64,000 nucleotides of DNA from Phytopythium helicoides (GCA_024867545.1 JANFNE010000001.1:496001-560000); one strand, 5' to 3'; counted from the first letter of the stretch, positions 40,705 through 52,513 are shown. The notes: a model not told the origin generated them from the sequence alone. Program-made: numbers and translations.

Positions 40705-43700
40705 GAAGGCGGGTTGACACTCGGGAGTGTCTTGGGCGGCTGAGACTTGTCCGTTGGGCTTGCAGAGGTAGACTTTTCCTTGATCCACGTGAAGAAGTCC
40801 TTGAGCAAAGGGCAGCGTCCAGAATGTGCCTCACCGCAGATCGGGCAGACTAAAGGCTTCCTGTAGCACCGCTCCGTAGGGTGCCCGCGGTCTCCGCAGG
40901 TCTCACACACCAGATCTTGCCAGCAGTCTTCAGCGGAGTGGCTTGTACGGCCGCACTTTGGGCACGCAGCTCTCGAGGGCGACATTGGGTTGGGACGCTG
41001 GCTGGAGCGGGGTGAGTTTCCGGTGTATCCGTTGTTCCTCAAGGGGTAATTGGTACCCCGAGTACTAGACGGATTCCCTTGAGCCGCATAGGCATATCCC
41101 TCGTGCCCGTCCTCTGGAGCTTGGTCCTCGAAGTCCTCTCTTCCGCTGGCCTCCTCTGCCCAATACGTTCTGGCGGCGGTCTCCTTAGGGCGGTATCGCC
41201 CCGTGACGACGTCGGTAGGCTTCTTGAACTGCACCGACTTAGCAGAGTCCTTCCTGTAGAGCGCATCGACTTCGTTGTCGTCTTCACCCTCGGTCACCTC
41301 CTGAAACATCTTCAGCGTCTCTTCAAACTCCTTCATGGAGAAGAAGGCACGACCTGCAAGGTTGTACCTCACGGTCTTGTCATTGACGCGCTGGAGGAAG
41401 CGTCGGATGTGCTTCTGACGAGTCTCTGGAGACGTAGTATCCACCTTCGCCTTAGCGGCTGCCGCGTTCAGCCTCCAGAGAAAATGCAGAGGCTTCTCGT
41501 TGCGGCGGGGCGTCATGTCCATGTATCGCTCTAGGACTGTATCCGACGACTTGCAGAACTGCTCCACAAAGGCTTTCGAGACCTTCTTCCACGAGATCTG
41601 CGTTGCAGAGTCCAGCTGCTGGTGCCACGCTCTTGAGCTTCCTTCGAGCCACCTTGGGAGTTGCTTGGCCTTCTCTTCTGGAGTCCACATGCACGCGTCT
41701 GCAGAATAGCTGAACTGGGTCCACCACTTGCGTCGCTCCTCAAGCGTGCCTGTGCCGTCGAAGCACGGGATCGAGTTGTACGGCATCATCATCCTGAAAC
41801 CTGCCACAGGAGCAACGGTAGCGGCTGCAGAGGCGGCTTGAAGGGGGAAACCTTGTGGGGGTCCACCTCCTGAGGGGGGAATTCCACCAGGGAATCCGCT
41901 GGAGCCTCCGTTGCCACTATCTGGCCTTTGACCTCCTCCGGAGCTTCCGGGCCATCCTCCAAAGCCTCTGGACCCTCCGCTGCCTCCGGGTGGGATGCTT
42001 GATGATCCCGTGCCGGAATAGCCAAATGGAGTGGATCCTGAGGTTGGGGGAGCATACCCTGAGGCTACAGGCGCCTGTCCCGTGGTAAATGACGCTGAGG
42101 GAATTGCGGCGGACCTTGGGGGGCCGAACTGCAGCGGCAAAGCAGATCTGCTGAGGCTGCTCGTGAAGCTCGGTACCGGAGGGCGGAACGCGGGAGCTGC
42201 TGCTTGAAGTGGTTGAAAGCGCGCTGCAGAGGCTGCGGCAGGAGCTGCAGGGGCGGTCGTCGCCACTGTAACCGTAGCTGTAGAGGCAGCTGTAGACACC
42301 GCTGCAGACGGGTTCCGCACCGTCGGTGGCGTGCTCTCTTGAGGCATTCCGCTAGTGGCTGGAGAGCTCACTTGGGCCTGCTGTAGCGCTCGCTGCAACT
42401 GCTGTACTTGCTGCTGCAGCGCGTCCCGCTCGCGGTCTTCCTTCTGCTTCTCGAGGGTTCGCTTCTGCTGGTCCCGGGCTTGTTGCTGCTGCTGATCCTC
42501 AAGGAGGCGATTCATCTGCTCTTGTACCCGAGTCATCTGCTGAGCATACTGCTGCTGATGTTGCTGCTGGAGCTTCTGGAGCTGGTCTCGGAAGTCCGCT
42601 GCTTCTGCTGCACGGGTGGCAGTCAACTGCTTCTGGTCCTCTTCGTACTGAAGTCCCACCTGACGCTTGAACTCCTCCAGAGCCTCGGCTTTCGCTTGCC
42701 TCTCCTTCTGCACGCTCTCCTGGAGAAGCTGCTGGAACTGCTGGTTCTCTACGGCTCGTTCTGCCTGCAGACGTTGTTGCTGCTCGGACCACGCTTGTTG
42801 CTGCCTCTGGAGCTCCTCAAGATGCGTTTGCTGCATTGCGGCTAGCATCTGCTGCACCGCTGCGCTCCGCAGAGGATCGATGGCCAGGTTGGCCTCTGGA
42901 GCTTCCTCCATGACCGGGGAGCCTCTGGAAGACTCCTGGGAGGAGGTGGACACTCTGCGGGGACTTGGCGTCTGGGGCAGCATAGGCAGCGCGGTCGGCT
43001 TAAACGTAGGCTCGAGGTGTTGCTCGGTCATCCACAGGCCTTGGATGGCAGTCTGCGGCAGTATCATCTGAGGCGCTCCGTGTGCTATCATGACGGCGGG
43101 TCCGGGGATCATCGCTGCAGGGAAACTTGCAACGGCACCACCTTCCTCAGACATCTCGTGGTTCCCTGACCCAGCCGACTGGTTCAGACTCTCCGAGGAC
43201 GCATTGGAGCCGTACCCCACTGGGAGAGATAACTCCGAGCCTGGGACGAAGGCCATCCTCTGCTGTCGCTTGTACGGAACGGCAACTCCTGAGCCACTAG
43301 ACGAGCTCCCCTGAAAGGGAACGCTGACGGAGCGTACACGAAGGTGTAGCTCGGGCGTGAGGTGCTCTGAGGCACCCTCCAGCATCATGATGTCCCCTTC
43401 AAGGTCGACGTTCTCCATAATCACGTCTTCGACGTCTTCGGCGTGCAGGAACGGTTGCTCCACAGCCTGGAGCATGCATGACACGTCTCCGGCGATCGTT
43501 CGCCACCTCTCCACGATGGGGCGGATAGCTGCAAGCACCTCTTGGACCTCTTGACGCACAACGTGCTCAGGAACGGTGTTGGCTTCAGGGTGCGCGTACC
43601 ACTCAGGCGCGAGGTTGAAAAACTCGTACCCGGCTTCCTGTAGGGCGGTCTGTAGGACCGCCACGCACTCTGCAGCACCGAAACCGTTCAGAGGCACCGT

Positions 43701-44489
43701 GAACGCGTACATATCCGTGTGGACGGGCAGGCAGACATGCCGAACCCTGAGGATTGCCAAAAAGGCCGCTTCCCGTGTCTCCTCAATGCGCCGACGAAGA
43801 TACGCGTCCGCCCGAAGTCCTTGGGCACACCACTCGAGCATCGCCTCTGCAGGCAGGGCCGGAGGGTATGCTGGGTCTGGAGGGCAGTGAAGTCCGCGAG
43901 GACAGTTCTGCCAGTGGGTCTTCTGGGTCTCGACGTACGCAGCCACGTCGGCTTCTCGCACCTCTGCAAGAGGCACGTACTCCAGCCGCAGGTGAGGGCT
44001 CGGGGGCACCTGAACGGGTATTCCCCAGGCCCAATGCGGGTCTCCGTAGAAATCTGGAGGCCTCCCAAGGCCGGCGACGACAGGATTGAGCAGCAGAGGG
44101 CTTCCGGTGGCAGAGGCTCCTCCTCCCGAGGCCGTGAGCGCCCCGTGGGGCACCAAAGCCGATTCAGGCACATCTGCTGGACTTGGGAAGCCCGCTGCAG
44201 CCGAGGTTACCTCGGTCACGTCCTCTGCAGACATGAGCGCGTCTGCAGCCGTCTCCGCAGCCTGCGGAGCGTCCTCTGACGCTGGGGCGGAGGCTGGAAG
44301 TGTCCGTGGCACGCGCTCCTTGGGGCTTCGAGTCTTCTTGGGCTTGCCGCGCTTCCTCTTCGCGGCTTCAGCTTGCTCCTGAGGCGCAGTCGACTCTTGA
44401 CTTCTCTGCGCTTCGCTCTGCAGCTCCCCACGCTCATTGACTCCCGATCCGGGCATGCGCACCAGTTGTGATGCGGCGCCGGAGCTCAT
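40695..44489 (-). CDS. gag: Gypsy Gag with zinc knuckles
   Basis: 1264 residues from the ATG at 44489, which lies inside the 5' LTR; the next ATG, 44456, is just inside the LTR border and may be the true start. The N-terminal part is Pro/Ala-rich, the middle is a long Gln-rich coiled coil (LEELQRQQQAWSEQQQRLQ), then Ala/Gly/Ser-rich. A retrotransposon Gag domain follows (IPCFDGTGTLEERRKWWTQF; VSKAFVEQFC). The C-terminus has three zinc knuckles: CPKCGRTSHSAEDC and CETCGDRGHPTERC (CX2CX4HX4C) and CPICGEAHSGRC. Gag forms the particle and binds element RNA. Ends at TAG 40697-40695, immediately after the frameshift site. Confidence 0.92.
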   Translation of the reverse strand: MSSGAASQLVRMPGSGVNERGELQSEAQRSQESTAPQEQAEAAKRKRGKPKKTRSPKERVPRTLPASAPASEDAPQAAETAADALMSAEDVTEVTSAAAGFPSPADVPESALVPHGALTASGGGASATGSPLLLNPVVAGLGRPPDFYGDPHWAWGIPVQVPPSPHLRLEYVPLAEVREADVAAYVETQKTHWQNCPRGLHCPPDPAYPPALPAEAMLEWCAQGLRADAYLRRRIEETREAAFLAILRVRHVCLPVHTDMYAFTVPLNGFGAAECVAVLQTALQEAGYEFFNLAPEWYAHPEANTVPEHVVRQEVQEVLAAIRPIVERWRTIAGDVSCMLQAVEQPFLHAEDVEDVIMENVDLEGDIMMLEGASEHLTPELHLRVRSVSVPFQGSSSSGSGVAVPYKRQQRMAFVPGSELSLPVGYGSNASSESLNQSAGSGNHEMSEEGGAVASFPAAMIPGPAVMIAHGAPQMILPQTAIQGLWMTEQHLEPTFKPTALPMLPQTPSPRRVSTSSQESSRGSPVMEEAPEANLAIDPLRSAAVQQMLAAMQQTHLEELQRQQQAWSEQQQRLQAERAVENQQFQQLLQESVQKERQAKAEALEEFKRQVGLQYEEDQKQLTATRAAEAADFRDQLQKLQQQHQQQYAQQMTRVQEQMNRLLEDQQQQQARDQQKRTLEKQKEDRERDALQQQVQQLQRALQQAQVSSPATSGMPQESTPPTVRNPSAAVSTAASTATVTVATTAPAAPAAASAARFQPLQAAAPAFRPPVPSFTSSLSRSALPLQFGPPRSAAIPSASFTTGQAPVASGYAPPTSGSTPFGYSGTGSSSIPPGGSGGSRGFGGWPGSSGGGQRPDSGNGGSSGFPGGIPPSGGGPPQGFPLQAASAAATVAPVAGFRMMMPYNSIPCFDGTGTLEERRKWWTQFSYSADACMWTPEEKAKQLPRWLEGSSRAWHQQLDSATQISWKKVSKAFVEQFCKSSDTVLERYMDMTPRRNEKPLHFLWRLNAAAAKAKVDTTSPETRQKHIRRFLQRVNDKTVRYNLAGRAFFSMKEFEETLKMFQEVTEGEDDNEVDALYRKDSAKSVQFKKPTDVVTGRYRPKETAARTYWAEEASGREDFEDQAPEDGHEGYAYAAQGNPSSTRGTNYPLRNNGYTGNSPRSSQRPNPMSPSRAACPKCGRTSHSAEDCWQDLVCETCGDRGHPTERCYRKPLVCPICGEAHSGRCPLLKDFFTWIKEKSTSASPTDKSQPPKTLPSVNPPSLN
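44447..44464 (-). promoter_or_regulatory. Candidate primer-binding site
   Basis: Two bases inside the 5' LTR the minus strand reads TGGTGCGCATGCCCGG. The TGG start fits a tRNA 3' CCA end, but I could not match it to a known tRNA. It is translated as part of Gag if the LTR start codon is used. Confidence 0.35.
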
Positions 44490-45456
44490 GACCACTCACA
44501 GCCGCCGCGAGGCGAGCTGGAGGGTGGACGGTAGGCGGTGTGCGGCGACCCGAGGAGTTGATCCCTCGAGCGCGCTCCCGCGACGGATCCCGGTGCCTCT
44601 CCTGAGAAAGAGAAGGCTCCCTTCACCGCCTGGCAGTACCGGAGCGTTGTGATCCCCGTATAACCGTCCGGGAGATCGGGAGTCCTAAACGAGCGCGTGT
44701 AGAGCTCGAGCGGTTGGTGCAGGCGCGGTTCTTCGCGTACCTGCTGAACGACAAACAATATTAGTACACACACAAGGCTCCTCTAGCTGGTTTCAGCTAG
44801 GGAGCCCTCAGGCGGATGAATACACTCTACGGAGACTCCGCTGGATCTCCGTGAGGGGCTGACCGCTCCACTAACGCGGTTCAGCCTACAGGGGGTCTCT
44901 TGACCTCTTTTGGGGGCTCTCTTGGCCTCTTCTTCTTCTTACAATATGGAGTCGGTTATCCCACCAGACGTATCGCCACACACTAAGGCGAACGTCCAGC
45001 AGGGCCGAGAATATGGAATCAATATGCACGTGTACGCGTTGTGAGCGCGGGCACGTACCTTATCGAGCTTGGGTTGAGGGGGGAATGCACGCGATGACCT
45101 CTCCAGACTCTCCGGGGTCGAAAACCCCAGAGGAGCTGGTCTCCTTGATGCGCGCGGTTGAGGGAGAAAGCGGAAGTCTGTATTGGTTGTTTAGTAGTCT
45201 TTCCTACCTCTGATCCTTAATACTTGCCACTCCACAGATAGAGGGATGATTTTTGAACCTACGGAGCTGCCCCGATTTCTACAGAGACTGGCTCCCTTTG
45301 AACCCATCCACTGGTACCCTTTTTTGGGTACAGCGGTCACTGCCTAGGGGGAATCCCCCCTAGGGCACTATCACGAGCGTATATTTGAAGTGTCCTACAC
45401 TACAGAGACCCGGCGTCTGTGACATGTGCCACGATTTCCGCGCGCGCTTCATCACA
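44467..45456 (-). repeat. 5' LTR of the Gypsy element
   Basis: 990 bp, matching the LTR at 30750-31739 wherever compared, with TGTGATG/CATCACA ends. Its last 23 bases in element orientation hold the upstream gag ATG. Confidence 0.95.
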
Positions 45457-45460
45457 AGTT
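45457..45460. repeat. Target site duplication AGTT (right)
   Basis: Matches AGTT at 30746-30749 on the other side of the Gypsy element. Confidence 0.8.
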
Positions 45461-46800
45461 CAACTTGTTTCGCGAAATAGGCCAATGTGAAAATCTGAAT
45501 TGTACCTTAATACGAGCTCATATGAGTCAACAAAATCGTCTTCTGCTTCATTCTCGCTCCATTGAACTCTTCTGGTTCAATTCCACTTTCATGAGTGAGG
45601 TCTACGCAACCAAAATATCTTGCAACGTCAGACTCGAACTCCTTTTGTTTCGCCATTTCACGAGATTGGTAGTAGTCGTTATTGAAATCAACGTAGCGTT
45701 GAGCGCTTTTTGCTGCTGGCGACACCCACCAGCTATTAAAGTCATTTTGAAATTCGTCACAGCTGAGAGGAAATGGGTGAGGCCCACGGAATGGGCGAAA
45801 CATAATACTTACTGAGTGTTGAAAACGATCAAGTTCTTGACCGCATAAATTACGGCGAGAGTCGGGAAGGCGTTCGCTAATTACAGTGACAATAGCTCTG
45901 TTGGAGCGCCGGTGCACTGAATGGGTGTTAACTTGAGAATGCTTGGTACTAAGTGCTAGACCTCAATGATCATGCTTTTTTATCCACTCTGCGGCAAAGT
46001 CCATCAAACACACGTTGTTTAACTCACGAGGACGTTCAATGTAATCTAGGTATATGCTTGTTGGCTTGTAAACTGCGTGTGAGTCCGGCTGCAATGACAC
46101 CTCAATATCGCCACCATCAAAAACTGCCTCTAATATTGAATTGAGGTACAATTTCACGAAGTCGTGAGATGAGTAAAATGGACCACCTTTTATCAAATAC
46201 AGTGCTGCAAGTGGTGCTGATATTTCATGAGGATTTGAGAGACTGCAGCACATTGACTGAATTCGCTTTCGGCCAATTGTTATTAGATCATCAGAGCCTG
46301 ATGGTGCCTTTTCATAGGATTTGTCAAATGCTGTCAAGTGCAACGCAGCAGTGTTCTCAATATCTCGCTGGGGTTTTTCAGTGTACTTTATTGTGTAAAA
46401 CGACTTCTCCGGACCTATTGTAGCGAGCATTAAGAATTTTGTGTCACAAGGACAACGATGAAATTGGAGCGCAAGTGAGCTCACCTTCACCTGTAGTGAG
46501 AAACTTCACGTCATGATTCGTTTTGAACAATTCATTTACAAGAGGAGCATATGGGTTTACATACTCGTTTCCTGGATCTCTTTGCAGTTCAATTCGTCCA
46601 TCACTTGATCAGATTTGATGCGGCTCCTTTGGGAAAAACATTCTACACACCGATCCGTTTGGGGTTCTCTTCGTCACTTTGAAACAGGACCTCGTGTGGG
46701 ACCACAGATGATGTTGGTAAACCAACAAAATTCGGGCTATTACTGCTCGGTGCTGTGGTGGACTGTCACTCGTTAATCGTTGTAAAGGCTGCGGGCATGC
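45457..46800 (-). pseudogene. Helitron segment between Rep and helicase
   Basis: Minus strand, several frames. The order is RAVIARILLVYQHHLWSHT, CRMFFPKEP, DGRIELQRDPGNEYVNPYAP; then ALHLTAFDKSYEKAPSGSDD, GPFYSSHDFVKLYLNSILEA and IERPRELNNVCLMDFAAEWI; then FNSWWVSPAAKSAQRYVDFN and DDFVDSYELVLRYNSDFHIG up to the Gypsy border. These match the region of Helitron proteins that links the HUH nuclease to the helicase. Frame breaks occur near 45560, 45930 and 46470, and a TGA falls at the Gypsy junction. The left neighbour on the minus strand is the pogo insertion. Confidence 0.75.
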
Positions 46801-46971
46801 AATTACCGTATAATCGTAGTTATAAGCGACGTTTACTCCTTAGCGACACGACCAATCATCCAATCAGAGCGCCAGTAAAACATATGTGCACTGCGAGCTA
46901 TCTTTAGCTGAGGCACCTGTAAATCGTTGCTGCTGGTCCACAACCAATTTGGACCCCCGCGCTTCTCAACC

Positions 46972-48406
46972 ATGGGGCGGCCATGCACCACCGGTACCGG
47001 CAGAAAAACCAAGCAGTACAAGCGCATGAGCGTTGAGTATGGAGACAAGAAGAATGTCCTTGACTATTTAGCTCAAGGTCACAGCGTCAATGATACAATC
47101 ACGAAGTTTTACGGTGAGTTAACGAAAGACCAACGCCGAGCTCGGCAGCAACAGTTCAGCAAATGGCGTGCTGCTGAAATGAGTATCAGACGTGCATGCG
47201 AAGATGGCTTTGCGCAGCATCGAAACATGCGATATCTAGGTGATGGTACCGTGCTTAGTAGGGAGATCGAAGAGCAGATTGTGCTATGGGTGAACTGTAT
47301 GAGAAAGGACGGCGCACCAGTGTCTCGGGTCATGCTTCGAATCAAAGCAAGGGAAATTGCAAGCGAAGTTGGTGTCAGCGAAGCGCAATTTGCTGCATCC
47401 GACACATAGATTCAATTATTTCTTCGCCGACATAAGCTATCACTCAGAACACGAGCTCGGCAAGGGCAAACGACACCAGAAGACGCACGCGAAGCTGCAT
47501 TAGCCTTTCAGAGGCTTGTCCGTACAACTATAGTAAAGCAACACTGCGTAGAGGTCTATAATGCGGATCAAACAGGTGTGTATTTACACATACCTGCATC
47601 ACGAATGGTACTAACATGCATATATTGTAGCTGTTTTTTTTTAGTATGTGCCAAAACGAACTGTGACAGCACGAGGAACGAAGACTGTGCGGATCAAAAG
47701 CGCTAGTAAGGACAAAGAGAGAGCAACAGTGATGCTCCTGGGCGATTCATGTGGTCGCAAGTATCCGCCTTTCATACTTTTCAAATCACAACCCGCAAAA
47801 ACCACTGCAAAACGATTAGAAAACGACGCGATACGGAATGGATTCGGGCCGACTGTATGGCGAGAAATTCAGCAATTGCAAAAGCAGCATGATTGTATGA
47901 TCTATGGCAACAAAACGGCATGGTGGAACTCAGAATTGTCACTCAAGTTCCTCAAATTTCATTTTTCAGAGCGCGAATCTCGAGGTGACAATGTGTTGCT
48001 TTTGTGGGATGATTTTAGCGGGCACTGGACATCCGAAGTCACGGAATATGCAGCGTCTCTTAATGTTATTTTGCTCAAAGTTCCTCCACGATATACATAC
48101 GTCTGTCAACCAGATGATATTGCATGGAACCAACCATTTAAAGCTGCACTACGAGCTCAATGGGCAGAAGAGCTACGAATGCAACTCAATAACTACAATG
48201 CTGGGGAACGGCTGCGTCAGCAACAGCGACAATCACTGACGAATCAGGTGACACAGGCGCGGATTGATCTAGTACAAGAGGAAGCAGAGCATGTTGCTGC
48301 TGCCCTCGAGCAACAACAAGTCGTTAGCAAGTTTACTGTGGTGCCACCAACACGAAGACGTTTAACCGACCCTGCTGGGGACAGCTCACGCCAGCTACAA
48401 TCATGA
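46972..48406 (+). pseudogene. pogo/Tigger-type DDE transposase, one nonsense codon
   Basis: Start ATG 46972 (MGRPCTTGTGRKTK). The helix-turn-helix N-terminal region ends ...SEAQFAASDT, where an in-frame TAG (47407-47409, probably from TGG) interrupts IQLFLRRHKLSLRTR. The catalytic part has YNADQTG (first Asp), a short intron (about 47577-47644), YVPKRTV, LLLWDDFSGHW (second Asp) and CQPDDIAWNQPFK (third acidic). The tail is Gln/Arg-rich and ends at 48406. DDE1-type Tc1/mariner transposases cut and paste at TA. Only one clear disabling mutation suggests a young insertion in the Helitron. Terminal repeats were not resolved (ends roughly 46805 and 48575). Confidence 0.75.
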
Positions 48407-48574
48407 ACGGCTTTAAAAAAGCTGGGCTACTTACTGACTCTCGTGTCGCAACTGACCACCTAGACTACAACCACATCAGCAACGATCTTGCTGACATGCT
48501 TGACGGCCTCCTCTTCCTCGGGAAAGAGGTGACTTCTGACGATGACTTCAGTCGTGATGATGATCAGCCGTAAT

Positions 48575-50117
48575 TATTAGCTCTAGGGAGGATAAAACTG
48601 ACAGCTAGTTAGAAATTCATTACGTAATGTATGTCGGTTGAACGTCGCTTATGACTACGATTATACGGTAGAGGAAACGTAGCTTTGCTAATGCTGTCAG
48701 TGTTAATAGAACACGTCGCTTCTTCAGCTGCAATTCTTCGTTCAATAAGTTCACTACCACCGTAGGTTTGTTTGCAAGATGTGCACATCGCGGTTGTCGG
48801 TCTGCATGCACCACGTTTCGGTTTTTGGAAAGCCTTTTTATCAAATGGCAAAGATTTGATAGCGTCTTCATTACATGAAGGACACGTTGATGTTGAGAAC
48901 GGCATATTTGTCGTAACGAGTGTTGTCACGTAACGCATCATTCGTGCTTGAAACTCCTCGGATTTCGACTCTTCGTAATATTCATCTACTTTCAGTGGCA
49001 TACCTTCAATTCAAATAAGCATGTGCGCGTGAAGATCCCCTGTCGAGTTTTGGGATTCAGTAGCTGCGAAATAAGCTCGAGTTTGTCCAAGCATTGCGCC
49101 AAGTGATCGAGAGGAGCCAGAGTTGATGTCCCAGTTCAGGACAACATCTAGAAACAGATGGATTAGCCGATCAAAATACCTAGAAGTAAGGAATTAACAA
49201 TTAGCAAGACGCGTTCTGGTTACAGTCAATGCCGAAGGTCAAACTTACTTTGCGCACGCAGATGGATTCGCTGTAGCTATCATCCCTAGCTTTGCCTTAG
49301 TGAACACTCTGTACTTTTCAAGGTCACTGTGAATCCTTTCTAACAGTCGATCATCCATTGCCCCTGCTAGGTTCGCCACTCTAAATGATGTCGAAGTACT
49401 TGGGGATATTGTGAAGAAGATAGACGGTTGTTCAAGGTGAAGCTGTAGGGTAAATAAGTCTGCCCTTGCACTAACTCGCTCTTCATTGGACCCCCAGAAC
49501 AAACGCATCCCTGTTGATATTCCTGAGAAGAGAGCCCCAACTTGTGGATCGATTTCTGGAGGATGTGGAATCGTAAGGTTGTGCTTAAAGGCCTCAATTC
49601 TATCCTCGTGGAAGGAAAAATAGTTTACGAGATGAGACTTTTCGACATGTCCAGCGCCATTGAAAGGTCCTGGATTAACTCTAGTTCTCAGATATATTGC
49701 TTGGATTGATCGATGTCGTGTAATCACTTCAAATGCAACTAATGCAAACGAAGGATGCTGTGCGTGCCGTCTGCTGGATAGTCTTAAACAATGACGAACA
49801 ATTTCTTCTAGCCCAATCTTAATATATCTCGGTTCATTTAGTCCTCCATGACCAAAAGGAAAGAGCTCGTTGAATGCATGAATCCAAAATGCTGGATCAA
49901 AGTCAAAAGTCAGACAAAATTTCAGTAGATCGATGAACAACAAAATCGTTTAACCCAAGCACTGTCTTTGCTGCGGTGATGTGGTCACTTCCAACGTAGT
50001 TGGTCACCATCGATGCAGCCACATGATCACACGATTCATCAGTCTCACTGACTACAGAGTTTTCAAGCGTTGGCGAATTGAAGCGTCTCACACCGTAGTC
50101 AAGGTCGTTAGTCATGT
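48575..50117 (-). pseudogene. Helitron Rep (HUH nuclease) segment
   Basis: Minus strand from the piggyBac border. It contains MTNDLDYGVRRFNSPTLENS, FWIHAFNELFPFGHGGLNEP, IRHRSIQ-like sequence, FFTISPSTSTSFRVANLAG and KLGMIATANPSACAK. An intron (49180-49248) is followed by YFDRLIHLFLDVVLNWDINS and the HUH motif GDLHAHMLI (about 49018-49041), with the tyrosine pair DEYY close behind (about 48975). A zinc-ribbon-like part follows (CPSCNEDAI ... CTSCKQTYGG). In rolling-circle transposition the two His bind the metal and the Tyr attack DNA. A stop between LI and GMPLKVDEYY and frame changes near 49930 disable it. Confidence 0.82.
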
Positions 50118-50121
50118 TTAA
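50118..50121. repeat. TTAA target site (left piggyBac border)
   Basis: TTAA followed inward by CCCCC. It pairs with 55835-55838. piggyBac elements insert at and duplicate TTAA. Confidence 0.85.
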
Positions 50122-50135
50122 CCCCCAACCCCCGG

Positions 50136-50155
50136 ATTCTGTATTATACAGAATA
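50136..50155. repeat. Subterminal palindrome of piggyBac (left)
   Basis: ATTCTGTATTATACAGAATA, repeated identically at 55795-55814. Half-sites ATTCTGTA or TACAGAAT also occur in both larger transposase introns. Confidence 0.8.
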
Positions 50156-52456
50156 GCAAGTTTGACAGAGAAATTATCAGCGTTAAACCTTGCAGCAGAA
50201 GTGAAATCCGCATCTTGCATTTTGTATGGGGCTGTAAAGACACTCGTCAGAGCGCCACCATGCGTCTAACTTTTGTACACATTATTCCACGGGTAAAAGA
50301 CGGGATTCATCAAAGCTGTGGAGGTTTTCTCCAGGTTTGCTCCGTCGCCTAGATCAACACTCTGTATTTTTTCGCTTTGTGGCTATCGTTGATTCGGCAA
50401 GAAGAGCGGAAAGGAGAGATGGCGGAGAAGACGTTCAAGCAGCTATGGCGCGAGCTCACCAAGGAGGGGTGGAAAGCGCGGCGCCCGTCAGGGCTGAGCG
50501 TAGACTTCGCCTACGTCAAGCAGGGAAAAGGGGCGCTGTCGACACTCAAGCGAGGTGTCGACTACTTCGAGGGTTCGTACCGTAAGCGCATGTGGATGGC
50601 AACCGTCGTGCTAATGACCGTTCCGGTCCTGATCAGGGGTTGAGGAACTGATGGCATACGCGCGCAAGAATGGGATGCTACGCGATACAACTCATACTAC
50701 GCCGCCAACTGCGCCGGCTACACGAGCTCGCGAGACGGCCAAGCGCCAGAAAGACTCGGCATCTCAGTCTCCCCCAATGACCTCTCCATCGTCATCTTTG
50801 GTTGCGCAGTCATCTGCGCTGTCCACTCCCAGCCGGTCGAGCGCTACCCTCAACGAGGAAGCGACGGTGCTCGAGGAGAGGCAGCCAGCACCGGCAGCCA
50901 CACCGGCCCCAGTTGCTCAAAGCTGTCAAGGGAAACGGCAAGCTCGCTCGATCCCCACGCCACCGCACATGTCCGACGAAGACGATTACGAGGATAGCAG
51001 TGCTGCATCAAGTGACAGTGATGAGCCACCTGTGCAACCACCTGCACGCATGCTTTCAAAACCGACAGGGACAGATCCTCTGGATGCTTTTGACAAGGCC
51101 ACGTTCATTGATGCCATGCGTGCTGACGTTCTTTTCGCTTCAAAGCCTGGTGATGCCGATGGAGCTACTGGTGGCGAACCCATGATCGACTCAGATGCAC
51201 AGAGTGACGGTGACTCGGTTGACGACTCGTGGATTGACAATAGTGATGAAGAATTAGACTTTGATTGGGCTGAGCTCGAGAACAGTGACGAAGAGTTGGA
51301 TCCGTGTGGAACCGTCGTAGAATGGGGAATCAGCGAGCAAGAGCTGCGTGGATTGACTTGGGACGTCTACGATGAGGCCACCAGCGGTAAGTACCTGCAC
51401 AGAATAACATGATTTGAGTTCACGCTATTCTGTACATGCCAGACTATCGCTAATCAGTGATATACAGAGTAGCACTCATGCTAACATTCGTATTCTGTAT
51501 TAGGCTCACTGAATTTACCTGAGGCTGATGACTACTACGACGGTCATTGGGGGCCAACGCGCTCAGCTAGAGCATTTGGTGAGTCGCCTTTGGCAATGTT
51601 CTTCTACTTCCTACCAAAGGCGCTTTGGGTTCGCATTGCTGAGGACACGAACCGCTATCGTGTCGACATGCGTGATAATGTCGCTGAGGCGCGCCGTCAA
51701 CGAGCCTCGCAGCGTCGTAGAAAGGACCCAGCAGTCGTTCCGTCAGTTGATGAGCTACGAGAAGAACTGGACAAGGCGCGACCAATCCAAGCACACGAAA
51801 TTGCACGATTCATCGGACTACTCGTCGCTCGCACGCTTTGTCCGCAGAGGGAAAGCATTGCCCGTCACTGGACCGTTGACAGCGATGGTGTAGTGCCTAA
51901 TGGAACATTTGGTCAGGTAATGTCTCGGCGGCGATTCGAGGACATTGCCCGGTACCTCCATTTTAGCGACAACTTCAGCGACTCGGCTGCTCGTAACCAA
52001 GCTCGGAAGATCCGCCCAGTTCTTCGAGTCCTCGAGAAAACATTCAAGCGAGGATTTCGTCTGGGTCCAACTATCTCGTTTGATGAGGGCATGGTTCCGA
52101 ACAGGAGTAGATACAACCCCCTTCGGACGTACATGCCAGCAAAGCCAAACAAATGGGGTATCAAGTGCTACTTGACTTGCTGTGCGGTGACGGCATACTG
52201 CGCGAGGTACGGTACAGAATAGCAATATTGGAAACTCGGTATGGTCGGGGTACCCGACTTATTAGCGCTCTTTAGAGGGCCAAAACCTCTATGAATTGCA
52301 TATTTGTTAATTTGATATCGATATATATATTGATTTTTAGATGCATACATACTAAGCACATACTTTATAGGGGTACATATCGATGGGTAACCCCTCTGCA
52401 AACCGATCGTTTGGAAGTACCGTGAATTGGCCTCAAATCTGCCAGTGCAAACTAGA

Positions 52457-52513
52457 GTAGAAACTGAAATAGAAACAGAAATAGAAACTGAATCATGAAT
52501 TAGAAACAGAGAG
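52457..52513. repeat. Short A-rich tandem repeat
   Basis: Four to five imperfect copies of TAGAAAC(T/A)GAAA in a row, within piggyBac intron 3. Confidence 0.7.

Larger units (their letters stand above)
30750..45456 (-). mobile_element. Complete Ty3/Gypsy LTR retrotransposon with chromodomain and antisense accessory ORF
   Basis: A 14,707-bp element in minus orientation: 5' LTR 44467-45456, gag, protease, pol (RT, two RNase H domains, integrase, chromodomain), then an 829-codon ORF on the opposite strand, then 3' LTR 30750-31739. The LTRs are equal in length (990 bp), looked identical wherever I compared them, begin TGTGATG and end CATCACA, and are flanked by AGTT. All ORFs are open. Matching LTRs and intact ORFs suggest a very recent, perhaps still active insertion. 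RT-before-integrase order and the GPY/F-chromodomain tail place it in Ty3/Gypsy. The dual RNase H recalls Tat-like elements. Confidence 0.95.

Noticed and set aside
46805..48575. Exact terminal inverted repeats of the pogo element
   Set aside because: AATTACCGTATAATC on the left and AATTACGGCTGATC (reverse of the right) are only loosely alike and do not give a consistent TA duplication, so borders are left approximate.
49903..50220. Helitron ORF starting MQDADF at 50220
   Set aside because: The part before NMTNDLD is piggyBac terminal sequence that happens to stay open; the true Helitron frame continues across the TTAA to 55839.
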